Shown here one piece after another: positions 8,360-18,048 of a stretch of 64,000 nt of DNA (positions within the stretch are counted from its first letter, which is position 1; the number at the start of each line of letters is the position of its first letter). Position numbers and translations under genes: made by a program. Under the pieces are notes generated by a model. The model saw only the letters and a list, made by a program, of their open reading frames with translations. It did no database searches and was not told the origin of the DNA. The DNA is taken from the NCBI GenBank assembly GCA_016201205.1, contig JACQDF010000219.1, positions 1-64,000 on the forward strand, written 5' to 3'. The DNA comes from Acidobacteriota bacterium (GTDB lineage Bacteria > Acidobacteriota > Terriglobia > Bryobacterales > Bryobacteraceae).

Positions 8360-11300
8360 ATGCCACAAGAACCGGAATCCCCTATCACTGTGAATCGCTG
8401 GCTGGAGGACGAGCTCTTTCTGGAGTATCTGCATGACCGCCGCATGGTGGACGCGAGCTGGGACGACGTGTTCCGCTCCCGCCAGGGCGACGGGCAGCCG
8501 GGCAATGGCGCGCCGCAAGTCAACACGCCCGCCGCTGCCGTATCGTCGGGCGCGCCGGCCCCGCTGCGCGGCGCTGCCGCCAGAATCGCCGAGAACATGA
8601 CGGCGTCGCTCTCGATCCCTGTCGCCTCCTCGCAGCGCATCATTCCCGTCAAAGTGATCGAAGAGAACCGCCGCATCCTCAATCAGCACCGCGCGCTGAC
8701 GGGGAAGAGCAAGATCTCCTACACGCACCTGGCGGGCTGGGCGATCGTCAAGGCGCTCGGCAAGTTCCCGAATCTCAACAACGCTTACGCCGAGATCGGC
8801 GGCTCGCCGCACCGTCTGGTGCGCGAAGAAATCAACCTCGGTATCGCTGTCGATGTCGCGGGCAAAGATGGAAACCGCTCGCTGGTGGTCCCCTCCATCA
8901 AAAACGCCGGAAATCTCGATTTCCAGCAGTACATGCTCCAGTTCGACGACCTGGTGTCGCGAGCCCGCGGCGGCAGGCTGGCACCCGCCGACTTTCAGGG
9001 CACGACGATCTCGCTCACCAACCCGGGCACGGTCGGCACCTTCGGCTCGATGCCGCGCCTGATGACCGGCCAGGGAGCGATCATCGCCACCGGCGCCATC
9101 GATTATCCCGCCGAATACCAGGGTGTCTCGCCGGGCGTCCGCTCGATGATCGGCATCAGCAAAGTGATGGCCATAAGCTGCACATACGATCACCGGATGA
9201 TTCAGGGCGCCGAGTCCGGCTTGTTCCTGGCGTATTTGCAGGAATTACTGCAAGGCGGCCACTGCTTCTACGAGTCGATCTTCGCGGACCTGAAGCTGCC
9301 TTATCATCCCGTGCGGTGGGAGCCCGACCGGCAGGTGGCCGTGCCGGGACTCGGCGGCGGGCATTCCGAGGACGTGGCCAAGCAGGCCGCGGTGCTCCAA
9401 TTGATCAACGCCTACCGCGTGCGCGGGCACCTGATCGCGAATCTTGATCCGCTGGGCGCCGAGCCGCAGTATCACGCTGAACTGGACCCGGCCACGTACG
9501 GGCTCACCATCTGGGACCTGGACCGGGAATTCCTCACCGGCAATCTCTACGGCGACAGCGACCAGCCGCAGGTGGCCACGCTGCGCGAGATTCTTGAGAC
9601 GCTGCGAGGCGCCTACTGCGGCACCATGAGCTGCGAGTACATGAACATCCAGGTGCCCGAGCAGAAGCGCTGGCTGCAACAGCACATGGAGCCGCAAGCC
9701 AATGCCTGGCCGCTCGAAGCCGAAACGCGCCGGCGCACGCTCGAGATGCTGATCGAAGCCGAGGAGTTCGAGCACTTCCTGCATTCGCGATTCGTCGGCC
9801 AGAAGCGGTTTGCGCTCGAAGGCTCGGAGTCCGCGATCGCCATTCTCGATTCGTTGCTCTCGCAGGCAGCGGATAAAGGCGTCGAGGAGATCGTCATCGG
9901 GATGGCGCATCGCGGCCGGCTCACGGTGCTTGCCAATCTCATTGGCAAACCGCTGACGCAGATCTTCTCGGCGTTTGAAGGCGAGCTGGATCCGGATAGC
10001 ACACAAGGCTCCGGCGATGTGAAATACCATTTGGGCGCAAGCGGGATTCACCGCGCGCCCTCCGGCAATGAGGTCAAGGTATCGGTTTCACCAAACCCGA
10101 GTCATCTGGAAGCCGTGGATCCGGTGGTGGTGGGCATCGTACGGCCCAAACAGGAACGGCTGGGCGACACGCGGCGGGAGCGTGTGATTCCCATTCTTCT
10201 GCATGGCGACGCGGCGTTCGCCGGTCAGGGCGTCGTCGCCGAGACGCTCAACCTGTCGCAACTGGAAGGCTATACCACTGGCGGAACCATTCATCTGATC
10301 ATCAATAACCAGATCGGCTTCACAACCAATCCATACGAATCGCGCTCGACCCAGTACTGCACGGACGTGGCGCGCACGGTGCAAGCCCCCATCTTCCACG
10401 TCAACGGGGACGACCCCGAGGCCTGTATCCGCGCCACCGAACTGGCCTTCGAGTACCGGCAGGCTTTCAAGAAAGACGTCGTCATCGACATGTTCTGCTA
10501 CCGCCGGCATGGTCACAACGAAGGCGACGACCCCAGCTACACGCAGCCGGTGATGTACCGGAAGATCCGCCAGCAGCCCTCGGTGGCGAAGACCTACGCG
10601 GAAAAGCTGATTCGCGAGAACGTGATCAGCGGCGATGAGATTGCGGCCATCAAGAAACCTTACGTTCAGGGTCTTGTTGACGCGTTTGACGCAGCTCAAA
10701 AGCAGGGCGAAGAGTTCCAGGTGCAGGAACTCACCGCGCTGGCGCCCGAGGCCGCCGACCCGGTGAGCGCCGAAACGGCCATCGAGGCGGAGACCGCCGC
10801 CAGCATCCTGCGCGGCCTGACGGCGCTGCCCGCGGGCTTCACGTTGCATCCCAAGCTGCGAAATTTTCTCGAGAAACGCAAGCAGGCGCTGACCGGTGCG
10901 CCCATGGACTGGGCCACGGCGGAAGCATTGGCCTTCGGGAGCCTCCTGCTCGAAGGCACGCCCGTTCGCCTGAGCGGGCAGGACAGCGCACGCGGCACCT
11001 TCAGCCAGCGGCACCTCGAGCTTTACGACGCGGAGACCGGCAGCCTGTACGTCCCGATGAAGCGTTTGGATCCCGGCCAGGCGCGATTCGATGTCATCGA
11101 CAGCTCGCTCAGCGAATACGCCGTCATCGGCTACGAGTTCGGATACAGCCTCGGCGATCCGCTCACACTGGTGATGTGGGAGGCTCAGTTCGGCGATTTC
11201 GCCAACGGCGCACAGATCATGGTGGACCAGTTCATCGCGGCGGCCGAATCCAAGTGGGGCCAGCCGAGCGGGCTGGTGCTGTTGCTGCCGCATGGCTACG

Positions 11301-11998
11301 AAGGCCAGGGGCCGGAGCACTCGAGCGCCCGCGTCGAGCGTTTCCTCCAGCTTTGCGCGGAAAACAACATGCAAGTGGCCAACTGCACGACCCCGGCCCA
11401 GTACTTCCATCTGCTGCGCCGGCAAATGCACGGCGGGCCCGACCGCCGCGGCATTCGCAAGCCGCTCGTCATCTTCACGCCGAAGAGCCTGCTGCGGCAT
11501 CCGCGCGCGGTCTCGTATCTGAGTGAGCTGACCGCGGGCGCCTTTCAGGAAGTAGCGCCGGATCCCGGCCTGACGGAACCCGGCCAGATCACACGGCTGA
11601 TTCTGTGCACCGGCAAGATCTTCTGGGAGCTGGCCGCCGCTCGCGAAGAACGCAAGGCGAAGCACGTGACGCTGTCGCGAATCGAGCAGCTTTACCCATT
11701 CCCGGCCGGCCGGGTGCAGGATTTGTTGATGCGGTATCCGGTAACAGCGGAGGTGTTGTGGGTGCAGGAAGAGCCGTGCAACATGGGGGCCTGGCGCTTC
11801 GTGCAGGGGCTTGTCGATCCGATGCTCGAAAGCACAAAGCGGCGGCTGCGGTATGCCGGCCGGGTCGAGAGCGCGAGCCCGGCAACCGGCTCGATCAAAC
11901 GCCACGCACAGGAACAGGCGGAAGTGGTCGAGGAGGCATTCGCCGCGGTTCCGCTGGTGCGCAAGAGCACGCGCGTGGTGCGCAAGCGGGCGCGGTGA
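8360..11998 (+). CDS. kgd: Multifunctional 2-oxoglutarate dehydrogenase E1/E2 (Kgd-type)
   Basis: 1,212 aa with the ATG at 8360 (TAGGAAT before it, then MPQEPESPITVNRWLEDELF); an in-frame ATG at 8330 is the alternative. The layout is that of mycobacterial Kgd/corynebacterial OdhA. A short N-terminal E1 segment is followed by an E2-like succinyltransferase domain with the active-site TYDHRMIQGAESG and no lipoyl domain. Next comes the thiamine-diphosphate E1 core with GMAHRGRL, GDAAFAGQG and a GDDPE...NNQIGF region, then a transketolase-like C-terminus. It decarboxylates 2-oxoglutarate in the TCA cycle, giving succinyl-CoA with other complex parts or succinic semialdehyde alone. No lpd or lipoyl E2 gene is in the window. 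Confidence 0.93.
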   Translation: MPQEPESPITVNRWLEDELFLEYLHDRRMVDASWDDVFRSRQGDGQPGNGAPQVNTPAAAVSSGAPAPLRGAAARIAENMTASLSIPVASSQRIIPVKVIEENRRILNQHRALTGKSKISYTHLAGWAIVKALGKFPNLNNAYAEIGGSPHRLVREEINLGIAVDVAGKDGNRSLVVPSIKNAGNLDFQQYMLQFDDLVSRARGGRLAPADFQGTTISLTNPGTVGTFGSMPRLMTGQGAIIATGAIDYPAEYQGVSPGVRSMIGISKVMAISCTYDHRMIQGAESGLFLAYLQELLQGGHCFYESIFADLKLPYHPVRWEPDRQVAVPGLGGGHSEDVAKQAAVLQLINAYRVRGHLIANLDPLGAEPQYHAELDPATYGLTIWDLDREFLTGNLYGDSDQPQVATLREILETLRGAYCGTMSCEYMNIQVPEQKRWLQQHMEPQANAWPLEAETRRRTLEMLIEAEEFEHFLHSRFVGQKRFALEGSESAIAILDSLLSQAADKGVEEIVIGMAHRGRLTVLANLIGKPLTQIFSAFEGELDPDSTQGSGDVKYHLGASGIHRAPSGNEVKVSVSPNPSHLEAVDPVVVGIVRPKQERLGDTRRERVIPILLHGDAAFAGQGVVAETLNLSQLEGYTTGGTIHLIINNQIGFTTNPYESRSTQYCTDVARTVQAPIFHVNGDDPEACIRATELAFEYRQAFKKDVVIDMFCYRRHGHNEGDDPSYTQPVMYRKIRQQPSVAKTYAEKLIRENVISGDEIAAIKKPYVQGLVDAFDAAQKQGEEFQVQELTALAPEAADPVSAETAIEAETAASILRGLTALPAGFTLHPKLRNFLEKRKQALTGAPMDWATAEALAFGSLLLEGTPVRLSGQDSARGTFSQRHLELYDAETGSLYVPMKRLDPGQARFDVIDSSLSEYAVIGYEFGYSLGDPLTLVMWEAQFGDFANGAQIMVDQFIAAAESKWGQPSGLVLLLPHGYEGQGPEHSSARVERFLQLCAENNMQVANCTTPAQYFHLLRRQMHGGPDRRGIRKPLVIFTPKSLLRHPRAVSYLSELTAGAFQEVAPDPGLTEPGQITRLILCTGKIFWELAAAREERKAKHVTLSRIEQLYPFPAGRVQDLLMRYPVTAEVLWVQEEPCNMGAWRFVQGLVDPMLESTKRRLRYAGRVESASPATGSIKRHAQEQAEVVEEAFAAVPLVRKSTRVVRKRAR

Positions 11999-12004
11999 CC
12001 ACTA

Positions 12005-12637
12005 TCAGGATTGATGCGCTGACGCCGCCCGGTTGGGCTCCCAGAGCACTTCCGGGGCGCCGAGCTTGTGATTCACCCAGCGGCACCAGACGAAAAACGC
12101 GTCACTGAGCCGGTTGAGATAGCGAATGGCGTCTTCCGGCATCTCTTCTTCCCGCGACAGCGCCACCGCCAGCCGTTCGGAGCGCCGGCACACCGTTCGG
12201 CACAGGTGCAGCTCGGCATTCAGCCTGCTGCCGCCGGGAAGCACAAACGAGCGCAGCGTGCCCAGAGGCCCGTTCATGGCGTCGATTTCGCGCTCGAGCT
12301 GCTCGACCTCCGCCGGCGTGACCCGCGGCTGCTTCGGATGCACATCTTCGGGCAGCGTCGCCAGAATGCTGCCGAGATTGAACAGCTCATGCTGGACGCG
12401 CCGCAGGATGCCGAGCAGGACGGCCAGCTCCCCTTGAGAGGGAATCAGCTCTTCAACCGTGACGCAGGCCAGGCCCACCACGGCGTTCAGCTCGTCGACG
12501 GCGCCGTAGCATTCGATGCGGAGGGAATCCTTGGACACTCGTTGCCCGCCCGCGAGGCTCGTTTCCCCCGTGTCGCCGCGGCGCGTATAGATGCGGTTCA
12601 GCGCCAGCCTCGGCTCGCTGAATGGTTTCTCGTCCAC
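12005..12637 (-). CDS. Cob(I)alamin adenosyltransferase, PduO type
   Basis: 210 aa from the GTG at 12637; the ORF-track start at 12736 runs into the neighbouring gene. Family hallmarks are the N-terminal IYTRRGDTGETSLAGG ATP-binding segment, CRRSER and LNRLSDAFFVWCRWVN in the C-terminal helices. The enzyme transfers the 5'-deoxyadenosyl group of ATP to cob(I)alamin, making coenzyme B12 in the cytoplasm. An unusually long loop after VTVEELIPSQGEL brings it slightly above the usual length of about 190 aa. A TACGAT box lies six bases before the GTG with no Shine-Dalgarno site, consistent with a leaderless transcript. The upstream nucleotidase ends 25 bp away on the same strand. Confidence 0.88.
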   Translation of the reverse strand: MDEKPFSEPRLALNRIYTRRGDTGETSLAGGQRVSKDSLRIECYGAVDELNAVVGLACVTVEELIPSQGELAVLLGILRRVQHELFNLGSILATLPEDVHPKQPRVTPAEVEQLEREIDAMNGPLGTLRSFVLPGGSRLNAELHLCRTVCRRSERLAVALSREEEMPEDAIRYLNRLSDAFFVWCRWVNHKLGAPEVLWEPNRAASAHQS

Positions 12638-12662
12638 GCCACTATCGTACAACGCGCCTGGA

Positions 12663-14354
12663 TCAGAAATTGGCCGCCCGCCCCGCCTCCCGGCGGACCT
12701 CGGCTTCCAGAACACGCCGCGCCGCCTCCGGCACAATCCGCCAGTTTTGGTCCGCTTTGGCCGGCAGCGTTTTGTGCTCCGTGTAGTACTCGATGATCAG
12801 ATTGCGGATCTCTTCGTTCGATCTCCACAACACGCGCGCATCGCGGAACATCGTGTATCCACCGCTGCCTCCGGCGCGGTAGCTGTTCACCGCAATGCGA
12901 AGCGGCTGCGCATCTTCGAGCGGCTTGCCGCGGTAGCGCAGATTGCGGATGCGCTGCCCTTCCGGGCGCGTCAGGTCCATTTCATATTCGACGCCCTGCG
13001 CCATGTCAAAATTGAAGCCGATGACGTTGCGGTTGAGCAGCGGTCCCTGGGAGCACGCCGCATCCGGGCAGGTGAGGAAATAGCGTGCGGCGTTCTCGAG
13101 CGCCTCGCGCAGCATCCGGCCATTCCCTTCGATCCCATACAGCTCGTTGTCGTAGAGATACAGTGCGGCAATCTCCCGCACCGTCACCGGCCCTTTGGGA
13201 AAGCGCACGCGCGGGTTGAACATCGCCGCCAGCGAAACATCCGCCTTCGAGTAGTGAAGCTGCACCTGGTGGATTGCGTCCATCAAAGGAGAATCCATGA
13301 TCCGCGCCAGCAGGCCATCCATCGCTTCCGGCGATTGCGCCACCGGCGTCGTAAGGTAGTTCTCCGCCAGCTCGTGGTAGGGCCTGGCCAGGGCGAGAAT
13401 CTCGGCATCGGGCTCGATGCGGGCCGAAACAGGAAGCAGCTTTGCTGTTTTGGCAGCGACGCGCCAGGAGCCGCCGTCCCGCTCCAGCTCGAAGTCCACG
13501 CGCGCCAGCGAGATGCCCCAGTTCTTGGGCTGCGTGATCAGCACATCGCCGATCCTCGCCTGTTCGAGCTGCTGGTGCGAGTGGCCGAACACAATGGCGT
13601 CGACGCCGTTCACCTGGCTGGCGATCCGCCACACCATGTTCTCGAAGCCGGTGTCGCCGGGGCGTACTGCGCCTGTCTTCAGATCGCGATCCAGGCCCGC
13701 GTGCGCAGCCACCAGGACCAGGTCCGGTTTATGCTGTTCCCGCAGCCCGGCCAGCACCGTCCGGGTCGCATCGGCGCCGCTCAGGAAGCGAAGCCCGAGA
13801 TAGTTCTCCGGCTTCTCCCAGTATGGAATCCCAGGCGTGGTGATTCCGATGATGGCGATTTTCACGCCCGCCACCGTCTTCAACAAGTAGGGTGCAAACG
13901 GCGGGATCGATCCCGGCGCCGCCAGCGTATTCGCCGATAGCCAGGGAAACTTCGCATCGCCGCGGGCGCGCTCCAGGTTCTTCAGTCCGAAGTTGTACTC
14001 ATGGTTGCCCACCACCATCGCGTCATAGCCGATGCGATTCATCGCCAGCATCATCGGATCGCCGGCGGGCGCCGGCTGGCCGGTCCGCACCCGTTGCTGA
14101 TAGACGCCCTCGATCGGGGCGCCCTGGATGGTGTCGCCGCAGTCCACCAGCAGCGTATTGGGGTTGCGCTGCCGCTCCTGCCGCACGAGCGTGGCGATCT
14201 TGGCTAAGCCGCGCTCGGCGGGCTTCGCCGTGAAGTAGTCATATGGGTAGATGTTGCCGTGCAGGTCCGTGGTCGCCAGCAGCGTGATCCGGACGCGCTC
14301 GGCTTCACCAGCAAGAGAAAACGCAGCTAGCAGGAACAGGCAGCGCAAGAACAC
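12663..14354 (-). CDS. Secreted 5'-nucleotidase/2',3'-cyclic phosphodiesterase family (UshA/CpdB-like)
   Basis: 563 aa starting at GTG 14354, with a signal peptide (FLRCLFLLAAFSLAGEAE). The N-terminal calcineurin-type domain shows TTDLHGN, DCGDTIQGAP, VGNHEYNFG and VFGHSHQ, which bind the two metals. The C-terminal 5'-nucleotidase domain, from about residue 340, ends with the substrate-binding NSYRAGGSGGY. It would hydrolyse nucleotides or 2',3'-cyclic nucleotides in the periplasm to scavenge phosphate and nucleosides. The gene is divergent from the cyclophilin across only 21 bp, and a TATACT box sits 5 bp before the GTG. Confidence 0.9.
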   Translation of the reverse strand: MFLRCLFLLAAFSLAGEAERVRITLLATTDLHGNIYPYDYFTAKPAERGLAKIATLVRQERQRNPNTLLVDCGDTIQGAPIEGVYQQRVRTGQPAPAGDPMMLAMNRIGYDAMVVGNHEYNFGLKNLERARGDAKFPWLSANTLAAPGSIPPFAPYLLKTVAGVKIAIIGITTPGIPYWEKPENYLGLRFLSGADATRTVLAGLREQHKPDLVLVAAHAGLDRDLKTGAVRPGDTGFENMVWRIASQVNGVDAIVFGHSHQQLEQARIGDVLITQPKNWGISLARVDFELERDGGSWRVAAKTAKLLPVSARIEPDAEILALARPYHELAENYLTTPVAQSPEAMDGLLARIMDSPLMDAIHQVQLHYSKADVSLAAMFNPRVRFPKGPVTVREIAALYLYDNELYGIEGNGRMLREALENAARYFLTCPDAACSQGPLLNRNVIGFNFDMAQGVEYEMDLTRPEGQRIRNLRYRGKPLEDAQPLRIAVNSYRAGGSGGYTMFRDARVLWRSNEEIRNLIIEYYTEHKTLPAKADQNWRIVPEAARRVLEAEVRREAGRAANF

Positions 14355-14375
14355 TTTTCAGTATAATTTGGCTGA
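14355..14375. promoter_or_regulatory. Overlapping divergent -10 elements in a 21-bp intergenic
   Basis: The only DNA between two divergent starts contains AGTATAAT. Read rightward it gives TATAAT (14362-14367), 8 bp before the cyclophilin ATG. Read leftward it gives TATACT (14365-14360), 5 bp before the nucleotidase GTG. Both messages would be leaderless or nearly so, and the two -10 boxes share four bases, so RNA polymerase could occupy only one direction at a time. Confidence 0.6.
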
Positions 14376-15134
14376 ATGCGCAAGCTACTCCTTTTTCCGG
14401 TTGCCCTTGTTTTTTGTGGATTCTGTGCCGCTCAACAAGCTCCTGCTCCGGCCGCACCGGCAGCGAAGCCCGCCGAGCCGGTCAAGCCGGCTCGCGAACC
14501 CGGCCTCTACGGCACGATGACCACTTCCATGGGCTCGCTCACCTTCAAGCTGTTCGAGAAGGAGTCGCCCATCACGGTGAAGAATTTCGTGGACTTGTGC
14601 CTGGGCCGCAAAGAATGGCGTGATCCGAACACCAGGCTGATGACGAAGCGGCCGTTGATTCCAGGGACTACGTTTCATCGCGTGATTCCGGGCTTTATGA
14701 TTCAGGGCGGCGACCCCACCGGAACAGGCGCCGGCGACGTCGGCTTTGTGATCAAAGATGAATTCCATCCGGATCTGAAGTTCGACCGCCCGGGACGCTT
14801 CGGCATGGCCAATGCAGGGCCGCAGACCGGCAGCTCGCAGTTCTTCATCACCGAAGTGCCCACGCCCCACCTCGATGGGAAGCACACCATCTTCGCCCAG
14901 GTGATGGAAGGGCAGGATCTGTTGAATCAGATCGCCCGCGTGCCGCGCGGCCAGGATGACAAGCCGCGCACGCCGGTGCGCATTCTGAAGGTGAGCTTCG
15001 AGCGCGTTGGTCCCGCGCCCCCCAATGCGCCCGAAGGAGCGCCGATGAAGAAGGCCGCTGCGCCTGCCAAGACGGGCGCCGCCGCCAAAGCAGCCACCCC
15101 TGCCAAGCCCGCCGCCCCGCCGGCAAAAAAGTAG
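14376..15134 (+). CDS. Exported cyclophilin-type peptidyl-prolyl isomerase
   Basis: 252 aa. A signal peptide (MRKLLLFPVALVFCGFCAAQ) is followed by an Ala/Pro/Lys-rich linker and the cyclophilin fold from about residue 45 to 215. FHRVIPGFMIQGGDPTGTG holds the catalytic Arg and Gln, and GRFGMANAGPQTGSSQFFI is the second core motif. The last 40 residues are a low-complexity AKTGAAAKAATPAKP tail, probably disordered or wall-associated. It catalyses cis-trans isomerisation of X-Pro bonds in the periplasm, assisting folding of exported proteins. Confidence 0.9.
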   Translation: MRKLLLFPVALVFCGFCAAQQAPAPAAPAAKPAEPVKPAREPGLYGTMTTSMGSLTFKLFEKESPITVKNFVDLCLGRKEWRDPNTRLMTKRPLIPGTTFHRVIPGFMIQGGDPTGTGAGDVGFVIKDEFHPDLKFDRPGRFGMANAGPQTGSSQFFITEVPTPHLDGKHTIFAQVMEGQDLLNQIARVPRGQDDKPRTPVRILKVSFERVGPAPPNAPEGAPMKKAAAPAKTGAAAKAATPAKPAAPPAKK

Positions 15135-15136
15135 AA

Positions 15137-17458
15137 TCAGCGCGCCGCCACTTCGAGCTGGAAAGGCCACACGGTCCCGGCCATGCGCAGGCGCTTGCTG
15201 CCGCTCAGCAGATCCACCAGAAGCCGGCCGTCGTTCTCTGAAGCGCCTTGCCCGGTGAAGGTGTCGGCGCCCGAAGTCACTTCCAGCCCGCTGAACTTCA
15301 GAGCGGGCATGCCGCGGGGCGCCGCAAACTCGAAGCTGCCCGAGACGGCGCGAATTTCGTTCTCCGGCAGCGCGATCGCCTTGCCGGAGAACTTGCCTGC
15401 CGATTTCGCATTGCGCAGCAGGGCTGGGCCGGCGCCGCTGGTTTCGATCTTTCCTTCACTGTCGATCCAGCCGCCCTTCCAGGCGATGTTCCGCACCAGG
15501 CCGCTGAGGCTGTACTCGGGCTCCGGCCGCGCCAACCGCAGCAGGATGGCGCCGGAACCGCTCGTTTCTTCACGCTGCCAGGCCGCCTCGGCCAGCTCGA
15601 CGTGCACACCATCCCAGATCAGGAGCCCCGCCAGGCTGCCGAGCCACGCGTCTCCGGCCCAGAGCGAGTCGGCGCGCACGGCGGCCTCCAGATGACGTGA
15701 GCCGAGCCACGCCGGAGGCGATGCGCGGAAGCTCAGGGTGCGCAGCAGGCCGCCTCCCCAGCGCAGCGTTGGCAAAAAGAGACGTTCGAGCTCGGCAACA
15801 TCAGCTTCGATCACCTTCACACGCAGCCGATGCGGGCGAGCCGCCGCCGGCTCACGGCGGTACGCTGCTTCAAACTCGATGTCGCCCGCCGACCCACGAA
15901 TTGCGTCGAGCGACAGACGACCTCCTTGAATGCTGCCGGCGGCAGAGTCGATCTCGACGGGCGCCGCCAGGCCCGCCACCGCGAGCCTTGCTCGACGAAG
16001 CTGGAAGCGCCCCGACCACTGGGCGGGTGCGTCTCCGGCTTTCTCATAATCGACAGCGCCTCGCCACTGGCCGCGCTCGAAATCATCCAACAAAGGAATG
16101 CGATCCACACCCAGCAACTGTTTGCAGCCGGCGGTCACATCCCGCACTTCGATCGCGCCGTCCCGGCTGCGCCAGGTGAACGACTGCGCAGTGGGGCTGT
16201 ACGAGCCCCTGATCTCCGCCACCTGCCCGCCGCCCAGATCCAGTTGCGACGGCAGCAACTGGAATTGGCCGCCGTCCACGGCCAGCACGGCGCCCCGGAC
16301 GATGGCGGCGGCGCTCGCCGTTTTGACCGAAGCCTCCGGCATCTCGAGCATGCCTTGCAAACCGTGGCTTTGCGAGTACCCGAGAACGCCGCTCAACTTC
16401 CCTTCGAGCGCTACGCGGTCCGGCAAGGCCACGCTCATGGACTGAAACACTTCCCGCAGCGCCGCCACCGGAAGCTGGTTGAAGCGCGCAATGGCGCCCC
16501 ACCCCGGATCCTCGAGCAGCCGGTGGCCGCGCAGCCTCATCCGAACCGGCGCCGCCTCGGGTTCCGGTTGTGTCTCCAGCAGCAGCTCGCCGGCGGGAAA
16601 GTCCAGCGTCCCACGGTACCGCAGCGGCCAGTTTCCGGATCCGGCGCGCAACAGATCGAACCGCTGGATATCCTCCAGACGCGCCGTCCCTTCGATCTTG
16701 AGCCGCGCCAGCTCGCCCTGCATTTTCGCCCGCATGGCGAGAAATCCTCGCATGCCGGCGCCGCGTCCTTCGAGCAGCGTCACAATATCGGAAAGAGCGC
16801 TTCGCTCCAGCTCCAGCTCCAGGTCCGCTTCGCCTGGCTTGTTCTGGAACCGGCGATAGCGGCCGCGCCCGCTGAGCGTTCCGAATCCCTGCGCAGCCCG
16901 GTCCGTGCGAGCCGGCTCGAACGAAAACCGCACCCGCACGCCGGAGCCGGTGTCGGGCGTAAGATCCACGTCCGCGTTGGCGCAATACAGCACCGATTTT
17001 GTATCGCCGAACTTGAAGTTGATCCGCCCGCTGCGCACATGCACTTCCGGAAGCGGCGCCGGCGGGCCGGAGGCAGTCTGCTCGAGCAGCGGGCGCACAT
17101 TCCAGGAGCCCGAGTCGCGTTTGACCAGGTTGACCCGCGGCTCATCCAGCAGAATCGAGGAAACCTCCCAGCGCCCGCGCAGCATGGCGCGGATGCTGAG
17201 CGTGGCGTTGAGTGAAGACACGTACGCGAACGGCTCCATTCCTGCGCTCGGATCTTCGTGGATCACGACGTCGGAAACGGAAAAACCGGGGCCATTCCAC
17301 AAGCTGAAGCGGGTCATGCCGGTGATGTCCACTTTGCGGCCGAGCGATGTTTCCAGCACCGCCTGAATGCGCGGCTTGAAGCGGTCGGTACCGAGAAATG
17401 GCAAGGCGGCGGCGATCGCCGCCATCACGGCGCTCGGAACCAGCAGCTTGCGTTTCAT
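15137..17458 (-). CDS. AsmA-family envelope protein
   Basis: 773 aa from the ATG at 17458, whose A is shared with the TGA of the upstream MobA-like gene (TGATG); the 968-aa ORF-track version extends into that gene in the wrong frame. One N-terminal membrane segment (LLVPSAVMAAIAAALPFLG) is followed by the AsmA signature region (GRKVDITGMTRFSLWNGPGFSVSDVVI) and long beta-strand-rich repeats ending in an AsmA_2-like block (SAGKFSGKAIALPENEI). The family includes TamB/YhdP-like bridging proteins thought to move phospholipids between membranes. Its position in an XdhC-MobA-like run seems incidental. Confidence 0.78.
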   Translation of the reverse strand: MKRKLLVPSAVMAAIAAALPFLGTDRFKPRIQAVLETSLGRKVDITGMTRFSLWNGPGFSVSDVVIHEDPSAGMEPFAYVSSLNATLSIRAMLRGRWEVSSILLDEPRVNLVKRDSGSWNVRPLLEQTASGPPAPLPEVHVRSGRINFKFGDTKSVLYCANADVDLTPDTGSGVRVRFSFEPARTDRAAQGFGTLSGRGRYRRFQNKPGEADLELELERSALSDIVTLLEGRGAGMRGFLAMRAKMQGELARLKIEGTARLEDIQRFDLLRAGSGNWPLRYRGTLDFPAGELLLETQPEPEAAPVRMRLRGHRLLEDPGWGAIARFNQLPVAALREVFQSMSVALPDRVALEGKLSGVLGYSQSHGLQGMLEMPEASVKTASAAAIVRGAVLAVDGGQFQLLPSQLDLGGGQVAEIRGSYSPTAQSFTWRSRDGAIEVRDVTAGCKQLLGVDRIPLLDDFERGQWRGAVDYEKAGDAPAQWSGRFQLRRARLAVAGLAAPVEIDSAAGSIQGGRLSLDAIRGSAGDIEFEAAYRREPAAARPHRLRVKVIEADVAELERLFLPTLRWGGGLLRTLSFRASPPAWLGSRHLEAAVRADSLWAGDAWLGSLAGLLIWDGVHVELAEAAWQREETSGSGAILLRLARPEPEYSLSGLVRNIAWKGGWIDSEGKIETSGAGPALLRNAKSAGKFSGKAIALPENEIRAVSGSFEFAAPRGMPALKFSGLEVTSGADTFTGQGASENDGRLLVDLLSGSKRLRMAGTVWPFQLEVAAR

Positions 17459-18048
17459 CAGCGGCGTGCTCCCTCCATCAGGCGCTCGTAAGCTTCCGGA
17501 TCGTCGACGTCGGTCACGACGCCCGCGTCCTGGACATCGACGTACACTGTGCGGTCCGCGTGGCGGCGCACCACTTCCCGCGCCTGGCCTTGCGGTGGAA
17601 GGGCAAGGAATTCCCGCGCCAGCGCCGCGCGGCAGGCGACTGGATGGCCGCGCCGGCCTTGGCAGCGCGGGACTGCCAGCAACGCCTCCGGCTCGTGCTC
17701 GAGCGCGGCCACCAGCGCGGCCACCGTGCTCTCCAGGATTGCCGGATAATCCACCGGCGTGAACAGAAACGCTTCCGCTTGCGGCGGCAATAGCGCCAGC
17801 GCGCACTGCAAGGAGCTCAACTGCCCGCGCCCCGGATCGGGATTCACCGCGAGCACGGGGTTCCTCTTGATCCCGGCGCGAATCGCTTCTTCCTGATGGC
17901 CCAGGACGACGATCACCGGAGAGCAGTGCCGCTCCAGCACGCCGGTCAGCCGGTCGAGGAACGTCTCGCCTGCAAACGGGAGGAGTGCTTTCGGACGGCC
18001 CATCCGGCTGGAAGCGCCGCCGGCCAGAATCATGCCGGAGCACCTCAC
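17458..18048 (-). CDS. MobA-like nucleotidyltransferase (MocA/CoxC-type)
   Basis: About 196 aa from GTG 18048 (its GTGA overlaps the XdhC stop); ATG 18033 is the alternative. The N-terminus MILAGGASSRMGRPKALLPF is the nucleotide-binding signature of NTP transferases such as molybdenum-cofactor cytidylyltransferase MocA. FTPVDYPAI matches the metal-binding Asp segment, and RRGHPVACR is typical of the MocA subgroup. It probably attaches CMP to molybdopterin for molybdenum hydroxylases, consistent with its overlap with an XdhC-family gene upstream. No molybdenum hydroxylase structural gene is in the window. Confidence 0.82.
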   Translation of the reverse strand: MRCSGMILAGGASSRMGRPKALLPFAGETFLDRLTGVLERHCSPVIVVLGHQEEAIRAGIKRNPVLAVNPDPGRGQLSSLQCALALLPPQAEAFLFTPVDYPAILESTVAALVAALEHEPEALLAVPRCQGRRGHPVACRAALAREFLALPPQGQAREVVRRHADRTVYVDVQDAGVVTDVDDPEAYERLMEGARR

